Assembly: GCA_000708835.1 (NCBI GenBank)
Contig: DF237581.1
Coordinates: forward strand, 1-49,231
Direction of reading: 5' to 3'
DNA from: Klebsormidium nitens
Taxonomy: Eukaryota > Streptophyta > Klebsormidiophyceae > Klebsormidiales > Klebsormidiaceae
DNA length: 49,231 bases
Part shown: one piece after another, positions 33,248-43,354 of the stretch
Layout of the letters: each line of letters begins with the position of its first letter
Position numbering within the stretch: the first letter of the stretch is position 1
Made by a program: the position numbers and the translations under genes
Notes under the pieces: generated by a model
Seen by the model: the letters and a program-made list of their open reading frames with translations, nothing else
Told to the model about the DNA's origin: nothing
Database searches by the model: none

Positions 33248-35391
33248 TCATTGCGCGGTCATCTGACCCCTCAGCTCGGCCAGCTCCCGCTCCACCCGGG
33301 GGTCCACGTACTCCTTCCAGAACACACTCTTCCCCCCCGTTTCCGCGGCCTTTGGGGCCGGCAGCGCGCGCGCGCCCCGCATCTCGTCCCGCAGCTGCTG
33401 CAGGTCATCTTCGACGGCGGAATCGGACTCGAGCGCAGCGAACTTGGCGTCCATGTCGCTGGTAACTAGATCGGACAGCGCATCCGCCTTGGCCTCCGCG
33501 CGCAGCACGTCCTCCTCCAGCTTGCCGAACGCGTAGATGGCCTTGCTCGTGTCGATCTGGCCCAGCATCTCCTGGATCTGCACGCACAGGAAGCGAATCA
33601 ATTTATCGCACTGACTTTGGAAGACGAAGTCGCCTCGCCAAGCTGCCCGCATAGGGTGTCCGCAACAAGAACCTCAAACTTTGACTTTGCATGGCATCTT
33701 ACTGTTTAAAAAGGCACCTCAGCTTGCGGGGCAGGCCAATAGGAAAGATCATGAGCTGCTCCAAAATCACTTCGGACACATCGACGAACAAGCGTGAGGC
33801 CTTCGCGTTCACATCGGCAGAACAAGCGACGTCTTGGGGTTGAACATGGAAAAATAAAGCCGCAAGCTTAGATGCGGACAGAGCTTGTGGATTGAGAAAG
33901 CTTGAGCATTATTTTCCCACGTACTTGACAGACCAAGTAATGCTGCTTCCCAGCCATAAGATCCTCTTTCAAACCAATCCAACTCCTTCTCATACGGCCC
34001 GCAGAAAAAGTGAACATACCGTCCCCTGCAGGCAATCCTCACCGACTGTGTGGCCTTGGCGGCCTCGGCCCGGTACTTGAGGGAGTCCTTCTTGGACTGC
34101 GCCTCCTTGATCTTGCCCTCCAGCAGCTTCGTGTTGGCCACCAGCTTGGTCGCAATTGCGCTCTGCTTGTCCAGCTGGTCCTTGAAGGCCCGTGCCTTGT
34201 CGTCCTCGATCTTGCGCATCTCCAGCGCGCGCCGCGCCAGGTCCTCCTCGCCCTTGGCCAACGCCAGCCGCGCGCGGTCGTACCACATACGCGCAACCTG
34301 GCTGGCGCCGTTGTACCTGGCGAAGAAGGGGCAGCCGCTTTAAAGACGCTACCAAGCAGAGAATGGTACAAAATATGCGACCGGTGAAAAGTTGACCGCA
34401 AAGAAAGGGCAAAGCGGTGGATTTGTCAGACGATGGTGGGTCGCTTCTCGCACGCTTCAACCGCGTCGCCGCGCGTCTTTCGAGCAAGTCTGATTTGTCT
34501 CCATGTCGAAGCTGTCAGACATTCAAAACTTAAATATTCCGCATCTGCACAGTACGTCCTGCTTTAGAAACAAGCTGCTTTTAATTAGATAGGGGGGGCA
34601 GACTTCACTTAACAAGAACCAGCTGCCGCAACAAGGTCCTTCCAAACGGGTTCCAAACATACAGCATCATTCCTAGCACAGTAGGGCGGACTGTAACCTG
34701 AGCCAATATACTTCGGAGCTCAAAGAAGCCATCACCCAATTGCGGGCAACATGTGATTGATGCACGAGACACGCGAAACACAATATTCAGCTGCTCACTT
34801 TTGCTCCAGCTGGCGCTGCGCCCCCACCACGGCCGCGGTAGCCTGCTTCACCTTGCCCAGGTCGTCCTCCATGTCAATCACCGCCTGGTCCAGCAGCTTG
34901 GCCGGGTCCTCCTGCGACTTGACCGCCCCCGTCACTGTGGAGACGAAAATCCTGTAGATGCGCGCAAACAAGTTGGCCTCTGCTGTCAGCGCGCCGCCCC
35001 GCCCAGCGGCCCCGCTTGAGGAATCAGAAGCAGACTGCTCTGCGAGCGCGGAAGCACTCCCTAGGAAGGACGACTTTGTGGATGTTGTCCCCCGGAGCCT
35101 TCTCCTTTGATAGTCCCCTCCAGCAAAAGCAGCTGCAGCATCGGAAGCCCTGCGCGGATCAACCAAATGACGAGCTGCCGAGCTCGTTTCTCTGTGTGAG
35201 GTGCGAACAATTGACGCAACACGGGTGAAGCGGTGGGCTTCAGAATTGCCGCTAAGCTGCAACACTGGTGCTAGATGGCTGCTGGCCTGAGCGTGTGCGC
35301 GGGTCCCTGCTGCGCAAGCTTGCCCCACCCCCACACCTACCGACAAGTTCCTAGCAGAAGCCGCCTGCATAAAGACCGCTGAAGAAGCCAT
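33248..35391 (-). CDS. VIPP1: VIPP1/IM30, plastid PspA/ESCRT-III-family membrane-remodelling protein, 398 aa
   Basis: Three exons on the minus strand: 35391-34799, 34316-34043 and 33577-33248 (1197 nt, phases consistent). Residues 1 to about 135 are Ser/Ala/Arg-rich, with a plastid transit peptide at the start. The PspA/IM30 core begins at about 140 with the amphipathic helix LFARIYRIFVSTVTGAV. It continues through DPAKLLDQAVIDMEDDLGKV, a long charged coiled coil (residues about 185-290), and EMLGQIDTSKAIYAFGKLEE. A short extra C-terminal helix (VERELAELRGQM, residues about 384-395) after a variable linker marks VIPP1 rather than bacterial PspA. VIPP1 assembles into rings and rods at plastid inner-envelope and thylakoid membranes and is needed for thylakoid biogenesis and repair. 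The pre-domain region is long for the family. It is head-to-head with the sulfate transporter. Confidence 0.93.
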
Positions 35392-36395
35392 TGGCGCTGC
35401 CAAAATGTTACGGTCAGTAAGGAAGACCAAGCTGGGTTAGCTAAAATCCTGACGAGCTGATATTTGTGGGAGTGAATGCTGCGAAGGGGTGGTTCAATTG
35501 CGAAGGCCTGAAGGCAATTCCAGGATTGCTTCTGTTTGGTGGTTTGGGTCTTGGAAAGGGACTTCTTCTAGAAGCTTTGGGCCAAGACCTGTAAGAAATG
35601 CAGCTAGATAGAGCCTAGCTGCCCAGCTCATGCCAATGGGTGCGTACCCTGCTCAAAGTGTCGTACCTCGTGCTTGACGTCGGTCACTTTATCGGGCGCC
35701 ATGTGTAAAGTACAGAATCGACGGCCCCTGCTTACTCCAGGCGTGTGGCATGGTCATAAGTGCTCTTACTCATAGGCTGTACGGTCGGTACCGTGTATCT
35801 AGACCCCCTCCATCCAACCGTCAAATTTGTTTTTCATCCGACGGTAAAAGTTTGTATCTTGTCCAACTCTTACAGAGATATAATCGCACGATGATGCCCA
35901 TGCAGAACGGACGGTTCAAAACGACTGCAAGGTGCATTGAATGATGAATCGTATGACATGCGAACCCTAAAATTTAGCTGCATCCGAGCTGCCCTTCAGG
36001 CTTGAATGCTAGGTAGCTCGAGAGCGCGGCGTTTGTACGATTTCGTAAGGATCCTTGCTGCAAGTCTGTGTTTGTGTTGGTGGTGGTGCTCGCAGCTCGT
36101 TGGAAGAAAGGGCAGAATCATTCTGAGAATGAGACGTCAACAGAGTTGTCACATCGCATCACTCAAATCACATCACAAGGTGGACGTCCCTCAGGCATCT
36201 GTTGACATCATAGTCATGAGCAAGCTGGATGACGCAACGACCACCTCCTCTCGCTGCGTCTCTTTTTGGGCTAGCTGTTCGTGGAGAACGCGAGTTACTT
36301 CCACGCCCTGATGCCTCAATCATTTAGCAGACTCTGAAGCGCGTGTCAGCATTGCTGTCGGCCGGATCCTGGTTGTTGGATAAGGGATTGTTACA
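35392..36395. promoter_or_regulatory. Divergent promoter region of VIPP1 and the sulfate transporter
   Basis: A 1-kb space lies between two divergent start codons. It contains several CCGACGGT/GGACGGTTC-like words around 35780-35930, but no identified element or gene. Confidence 0.4.
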
Positions 36396-39300
36396 ATGGA
36401 AGCAGGAAGCTCTGGTCATGGGCCAGCCCATGATGCTGGCCTTGCGGAGGCACTCTTGTCGAGCCCCGAAGAACGTCATGCTTCTGCTGCTAGAAGCACA
36501 CTGGTCAATAATGTGAGCGTTCTCAAGCTGAACTCGTTCAGCGGCGATACGGAAGACGCTGGCCCCAACCTCTCGGACTCGTTGAGAGAGTCTTTGTCCA
36601 TTGCCTGGCAAAACCTGTGCAGCCAGCCCGTCGCCGTCCTAGGCAGTACACTTGAGTCATGGGTACCTTGCATCAGAACCCTCCGGAACTACTCCTTCCT
36701 AGATCTTCAGGGGGACTTCATAGCAGGGATGACAGTGGGAGTTATGCTGATTCCGCAAAGCATGGCCTACGGTAAGCAGGCCTGCCCATGCATTATGCCA
36801 TGATTGACATCTAAAGGGAGCTACAGCTGTTTGCGTCAAACTTACCATTGGGTCCCAAACTCTCCGAGCATGGTTCCTGTTTTCGAACCGTCCGATACCT
36901 TCCCCGTCGTCGATCGGACGGTCCAAGATCAGAGATCTTTGCAGAATCATTGGAACCCGATGGCAGGTTTGATGCAAATAGCTGTAGTCAATGGTGCCCC
37001 TTTTCTTGCGCTTATCTCTTCTACAATGTTCCTACATTCTAGCAGTTATTTCCCCCCCCAATCTACGAGTGGCACAATCTAAACTGCTACCTGTCTTTTG
37101 CAGCTCGCATTGCGGGGCTGGAGACCGTCTATGGCTTGTATGCTGGCCTGGCCCCCAGTTTCGCGTATGCCGTCTTTGGCAGCTCACGACAGTTGGCAGT
37201 TGGACCGGTGGCGTTGGTGTCGCTCCTCGTTTCACATTCACTAAGAGACTACATAGACCCAGAGTCCCCCGACCCTGCTTTGAAGAAGCTATATGCAGAG
37301 CTGGCAATACTGCTCTCTCTACTAGTTGGCCTAATCAAGGTGAGCGCGGTTGCTGCGGACAATCTGTGAGGTACGATAGGGTGAAATCATGCTTTCCAAT
37401 TTCTTTATTGGGGTCTGCATTGGGCAACCGCCGAAACATGAAGGGAGAAAGTTTTAGCCTACAAGCCAAGGGACTTGTCACTGCAAGGAGGTGCTGTGCA
37501 TTCGATTCAAAATGCACTTCGAATCATTTGTGCATCCTTTCCCTTGCATCTGACCTGATCTGGCAGGGTAGATTCAAGATTTCTTGGGCCTAAATGTGCC
37601 CTGGTTCGCCCCGTTGTCTTGGGTCCACATATCTTGGGGGTCAGGCTCTTCGTGCCCTCCACATAGTCCTTCCTGTCTAACAGATTCTCTCATACTTGTC
37701 ATACTCGGAAAGACATCGTGCTTTTCAGCAGCTCCTGACACATTTCCCCACTGCCTCCAGATCCTGTTTGGCCTCCTGCGTATGGGCTGGATCGTGCGCT
37801 TCCTGAGCCACCCGGTGGTCTCCGGCTTCACGACCGGCGCGGCCATCATCATTGGCTTGAGCCAGGTGCGCTACTGGATGGGCCTGCGCTTCCCCGCCAG
37901 CGACCGCCTCCACGTCATACTGCGCAACATCTACGTCAACCTGGGGCACACGCACTGGCCCGAGGCGATCATGGGGGTCGCCGCGCTCCTGTTCCTGCTC
38001 ATCATGAAACACCTCGGAAAGTCGTTCAAGGGCCTGCACTTCTTACGGGTCCTCGGGCCTCTCGCTGCAGTCATCGTCGGGACGCTCTTTGCGTGGCTGA
38101 CACAGGCTGACGTGCGCGTGATCGGTCACATTCCCAAGGGGCTCCCCGGGTTTGCGCCCTCCTGGAACCACCTAGAGTACGTGCAGCGGCTAGCCCTGCC
38201 CGCGTTAGTCATTGTCGGCGTCGGCTGCATCGAATCGGTCAGTATCGCGAAAGCGCTCGCTGCCCGGCACCATTACGACCTCGACGCGAACCAGGAGTTG
38301 GTCGGGCTGGGGCTCGCAAACCTGATTGGGTCGGTGTTTTACGCGTACCCGGCCTACGGCTCGTTCACGCGGTCTTCGGTGAACAACGACACGGGGGCGC
38401 GCACGTCGATGGCGGGCGTGTTCAGCGCGGTGCTGGTTGTGGTGGTGATCAAGTACCTGACGCACCTGCTGTATTACCTGCCCATGAACATCCTGGCGTC
38501 CATCGTCATGTCAAGCGTCATAGGCCTGCTCGATTACCCGGAGGCGCTCTTCCTGCTCAAGGTCAACGGCAAGGTGCGGCAGCCATTTAAGTCTTCCAAC
38601 TCTTTATAAGTCCCCTATCTTCGTCTCCTCGGCCAGGCCAGTTCGTCCTTCCCAGTATGTGTTTCTTGCTATACCCACTACGGGGCAGCCTACGACGGCT
38701 GTTGACGGTGAAAGGAAACAGGATGAAAAGATTGGGCAACGAAGCTCGAGTAACCCCTTTTAGAAAGGCGCAATGCAATGACTTGGGCACAAGAGTTAAA
38801 TGTTGCTTGTACACTTGAACAAGTCGATGTAAGTGCCTTCTCCGTTCCCGGTTACACGTCAAGCTCTTAGGGACGATTGATCGAACCACAGAAGACGCTC
38901 GTCTTTATCTTCGCAAGTTTTGCTGCTCGAAACCCCAGTCTTATTTGAACCCTCCTTCCGTTGCACCTTATCATCACCCCCGCCTCGGCCCTGCAGGACT
39001 TCTTGCTGTGGATGCTCGCGTTCCTAGGCACGCTCTTCTTCGGCGTCGAGACCGGCGTCGTGGTGTCAGTCATTTTGTCGCTGGCCTTCGTGGTCAACGA
39101 GTCGGCCAACCCGCACACTGCGGTCCTGGGGCGGCTCCCCGGGACGACCGTGTACCGCAACCTGCAGCAGTACCCTGACGCGATCACGACGGAGGGAGTC
39201 GTCATCGTCCGTATCGATGCCCCCATCTACTTCGCCAACGTGCCTTTCATCAAGGACACGCTGAGGTGAGCATGGGGAGGCTTTGCGCAATTGACTTACC

Positions 39301-41160
39301 ACGTTGTAGAACAAACGTGTAGCAAGGCTGCGGATGCTGATCAAGGGTTCTGCACAGCCTGGAGCCGTCCGACAGACTGCTGCTGATCCTCGTGGAAGTG
39401 TGGAGGAAGCCACGGCTGCTGTGGAGAGTAGGTTGTATAGTCCTAGAATAAGAGCGACCGGTGCTTGTCAGGCCTCAGGTGTTCGAGGCGCTCGATGGTG
39501 CCTTTCGACTCAACAGAGCTTGATGAAGCGTGCAAGCGTTTTCAAGCGGTTGCCGCATGATTGCTCAGCAGCAGCCATCGTGCCACCTTTTTCCTCCAGT
39601 CCACTATACCTCATTTCACTTCCACGCGTACAAGATCTTGCAAGAGTGCCCTGGGCATTGGGATTGGAGCAAAGTCGTGAGCACATGTTCCCCAGAATGG
39701 TAAGAACACTCCCTTCGAAATTCTGCTTGCAAAAAGAAGATCAAGTCTTAAAGCAAGTCTTCGACGTTCGCGACCGGGTGTGAGATTGGCGCGCTCTTGG
39801 CTGCAGGCGGCACGAGAGCCTGGGGTCGGGGTCGGAGGAGCTCCGGTTCGTGATCCTGGAGATGACGCCCGTCAGCTCGATCGACTCCACTGGCTGCCAT
39901 GCGCTAGTCACCATCTATACTGAGTACATGTGAGGCCCCGCGGGATGCCCGGAGAATGTGCGCACAATTTGCCGAGTCCTTTCGCTCCATTGTCATTCCA
40001 CCAAGTGAAAAAGAAAAGGGTGGAAACGATGCCGAGGGCTGAGGAAGCGACGGGGCGGACAAGAAGTCTGCTGCGGTTACTCACCGTCTTCCTATCCAGT
40101 ATGACCGCAAGGTTCAGTGTTTGCAGGACCTTAACCTTGTGCGGCGGTACGGGTTGAGTTCGAGGGGCTCGTTCTTTTTCTCGTATCGCTGCCGTCCATG
40201 TTCGAGCACCGCAAAGTGTAAAAATCTTGAACCCGGATCTTGACGTCATTATATACTGAAGCTAAAGACTGCTAGAGGCCAGCCCTGACTCGACTTCCGC
40301 TTTTTTGCAGGACACGTGGCATCCAGCTGGTGTTGGTGAACCCCAACCGGGTGGTCCTCGAGACGCTGACGCGAGCCAGCATCCCCGATCTCATCGGGCG
40401 CCAATGGTTCTTCGTGCGCGTTTACGATGCCGTACAGGTAAAGCATTACGTGGCCGCATTCAATCGTGCTAAGCTGTCTCGAACGAGGTTCCAAGAATGA
40501 TACAATGGAGCTGCCAATATCCCTTGGCAGCCTGTTTCATCGGCGACCACTCGTTGACTTCCGGAGTCGCTGTCGGAACCCTGACGTGTCTGCGGAATGC
40601 ATTTTTCTTAGCAACTATTTGGTTGCAAACCATTTCCGACTCGGTTCACGACTCGGTTCACGTATTTCTCAAAAGGTTCCCTGTTTTTGCTAACGGCTTG
40701 ACACATCCGCATCTTTGTCAACACGAGGTCGCACTGGTTTGCTCACTCCCTTTGACATCTAGACGCTCAAAAAGTTTGAAAAAACGCTTAAGTAGGACCG
40801 CCCCTTGGCCACTTTCAGGTGTGCGTCGCTGAGATGAAATCTCCGAGACCCGGGTCTGGCGGCAGCAGCCCTGGCCAGTACAGCCCGCCCCCCGCCATTG
40901 CCGAGGCGACCGTCCCTGACCTGGAAGAGGGGTCGATGTCGCCCTCCGCTCTCGGGGCCGACTTCATTTCGCCGTACATTCTTTCTCAAGACAATGCCTC
41001 CCGATCGGCGGTCCGGCACCTGAGCATTCCGCGGCCGAAGAAACGGAAAGCGGAGCTCCTGAGGACCGGCTCGTTTCCTGCCCCCGGCACCTCTGGTGCA
41101 CCCTCGTCCCCCAAGCGACATCCGCACTCCGGGTGCCTGTACCGAGGTTCCATCTTCTGA
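36396..41160 (+). CDS. SULTR4-type sulfate transporter (SulP/SLC26 with STAS domain), 761 aa
   Basis: Seven exons: 36396-36771, 37104-37339, 37761-38573, 38997-39265, 39807-39929, 40311-40437 and 40819-41160 (2286 nt, phases consistent). After a disordered N-terminal region of about 100 residues, the SulP membrane domain begins with FIAGMTVGVMLIPQSMAYA. It includes VFGSSRQLAVGPVALVSLL, VSGFTTGAAIIIGLSQ, CIESVSIAKALA, YPAYGSFTRSSVNND and ESANPHTAVLGRLPGTTVYR. The STAS domain follows at about 540-650, with IDSTGCHAL near its presumed anion-binding loop. The closest plant relatives I recognise are SULTR4 tonoplast exporters that release vacuolar sulfate, so a vacuolar role is the best guess. The last exon encodes a 113-residue Ser/Pro tail with a basic PRPKKRKAE stretch flanked by two R-x-x-S-x-P motifs. 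Intron 1 contains a fold-back element. Confidence 0.92.
36821..36987. repeat. Imperfect fold-back (MITE-like) element in intron 1 of the sulfate transporter
   Basis: The 167-bp stretch is an imperfect palindrome centred near 36904. CTACAGCT at 36821-36828 pairs with AGCTGTAG at 36980-36987. TTTGCGTCAAAC at 36830-36841 pairs with GTTTGATGCAAA, with one mismatch. CCATTGGGTCCCA pairs with TGGAACCCGATGG. The inner GAACCGTCCGAT (36885-36896) pairs with ATCGGACGGTCC (36913-36924). The middle of each arm is more diverged. No clean target-site duplication is visible, so it is an old MITE or a structured RNA hairpin. Confidence 0.75.
40637..40660. repeat. 12-bp perfect tandem duplication in sulfate transporter intron 6
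   Basis: CGACTCGGTTCA occurs twice without a gap (40637-40648 and 40649-40660), between exons 6 and 7. Confidence 0.9.
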
Positions 41161-42408
41161 CGCGCCGCAGCGTTTAGAAAGGGGTTGCAGTCTAGAAAAC
41201 GCTTCGCTTGGTCACAAACTGTTCGGACTCAGAGTGCTCCGGGTATTCGCCCGGATTGTGCGGGCATCAAAAAGTGGTAGCATGCTGTAGCTTGTAGGAC
41301 AAACTGCCTGCTTGAAACAGCGGCTCTAGCTAGGGCTTTACCGTCACCTGGATTGCGCAGCGCAGCTGGATAGTTTTGATTGAGATTGATACGACCCTGG
41401 CAATACCGTACAAGCGCCGACTGTCCTAGTCACAACATAATCAGGCCGGGGGTACGTCGTCGAAGAATAACGTTCAGATGGTTAGCGCGGCCTGAAGGCG
41501 GCTGTAGGGACCTCATCACGGTGTCATGCGGACGACGCGGTAGAATAAATTATGGCCAGGAACAAATGTGCAAATGGATTTCGACGCACGAGCCTGACAT
41601 TATTGGGGCAAAGCTCCATTCGCGGCCATTCAATGTTCCCTCGATTCAGGTGATGCAATTTTATCCCTCCCTTATGCAATTACTTACGGTAGCCGGGATG
41701 CAAGGCGCTCTCCAAGATGCACCGCGCACCAGATCGATATATTCAGTCACGCGCGGACTCAGTCGTTTACAGTTGCATAGTTTCTAAGTAATCATATGCG
41801 GCTAAAATTCCGTTGCGTGACATGCCAGCTAGTCAGACGTACAGAGCCTGCAGCTCTTCCACGTAGTTTTTGAGCTAGCTCATGCAGTTTGCATCATCAC
41901 CGATCGAGTCAATCGCTAGAGGCTACCGCGCCAAAACCCCATCATTACAAGTGCGCTGGCATCAATGTTGCGCTGCAACTGATATACGCGGCGGCTGTCA
42001 ATGTACCTTAAAGTTTCAAAGATCATAGATAGCATGCTCGAATTGCCGAATTTCATGTAGAACCATAAAAGTGCGGCTCATTCATCGAATAAGATCACAT
42101 GTGTGCGTGTCCAGAAAATGCAGGTCGTTGCCCGAGCCATGGCACGGCAGCTTGCATACATCCGTGGCAAACTCCAGCGGGGTGAACGCCCCCTTATTTA
42201 GTAGACCGGACAAACTACAACATAGTTCGATGGTTGACCCTAAACTTCCGGCTAGGAACCAGCAACTAGCACAAAAGCATTGCTGAACAGATGAGCAAGG
42301 GATCTTGGAGAACGGCCGACGCAAGTTTGTGAGTTGCAAAACGATGATTTAATCAGGATCCCAGCCGCAGAACGTGCGCTCCTCTTTCACCACTCCGCAC
42401 AAGACGCA

Positions 42409-43073
42409 ATGTCGATGCTGGCAGAGCAAAAGCGCAAGGAGGCCGATCGGGAAGAGGAATACGCAAAAGACCTGCGGAAAGAGTTGGAAGTTCAAGGGCC
42501 ACAAGTAGCGGAGTTTCGTATCGAAGCAACGGCGAAGGTACGATTGGGCAGTCAGATGATGAACGGGTATCTTGGTACAATTGTACTTTATGACGAGGTC
42601 GTGGGAAGATTTGAGCTCCCCGTGACAGCTTACCCAGGCGATGGGGTCGGGGACCGGGCGGCTCCAGACGTGCTCGTGGGGCGGAAGGGGCTGTAAGATC
42701 ACCCCTCCAGCTGAAGAAAGATAAGAGGATTCTCATCAGATTGGTCTTGCCTGGCAAAATGAAGTTCGCTTGGTTTACCACAGTCATGCATCGGGCACGT
42801 TGCAGTCGATCTCAGCGCCAGCGGATGAATGAGAGCAAACAATTCATCAAGATTGGCCATATTGGTTTCAGATTTGTCCGCCGTAAACAGGCGTGTATTC
42901 GTGTAGCACGATTGCAGCCTCGCTTCGTGAGCTCAGAGAGACGCTGGACTGAATTGCTGTATGCCACCGAGGTTCCTGCCAATATTCTCAAATCCGTTTT
43001 TCCCAGCAAGAAAGATCCAAAAAACCTTACGCTGCAAACAATCAAACCGCAGAGGTCTGTAGTTGCGCTGTGA
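42409..43073 (+). CDS. Doubtful two-exon hypothetical protein, 94 aa
   Basis: A highly charged frame from the ATG at 42409 (MLAEQKRKEADREEEYAKDL) runs to a possible donor after 42537 (AAG/GTACGA). It can be joined in phase to 42918-43073 after ATTGCAG, adding WTELLYATEVPANILKSVF and ending at TGA. No family is recognised, and only splice-site and codon-pattern plausibility support it. Without splicing the first frame ends at 42696. It could equally be a gene relic. Confidence 0.2.
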
Positions 43074-43147
43074 AATAACGCATGTTCATTGCACAGAGAC
43101 GTGTCGCAGTCAGCAATCTCCTACCCACCTACGTCGAGGAACACAAT

Positions 43148-43354
43148 TTACAAAATCGACAGAGAAGACCTACTTGGAAACGAGTTGCAAGTTTGTCTGC
43201 GCTTACGGACAGCATCGGCGACAACGGGGGCAGGGGGTGGCTCTGGCGGCTGCCCCTTTAGAGCACCCTTTTTGCGCTCATCATGCTTGTCTTCGGACTG
43301 CTTCTTGGCAGGCTTAGGTTCGTCTTCCTTCAAATTGGAGGGTCTAGATGGGAT
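43148..43354 (-). CDS. Doubtful terminal exon, Lys/Pro-rich
   Basis: A 69-codon minus-strand frame begins right after a good acceptor (GTGCAG at 43355) and ends at TAA. It encodes a Lys/Glu stretch (KPAKKQSEDKHDERKKG), then PPEPPPAPVVADAVRKRR. No upstream exon with matching phase could be identified, so it may be a relic or chance. Confidence 0.15.
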   Translation of the reverse strand: MPSRPSNLKEDEPKPAKKQSEDKHDERKKGALKGQPPEPPPAPVVADAVRKRRQTCNSFPSRSSLSIL

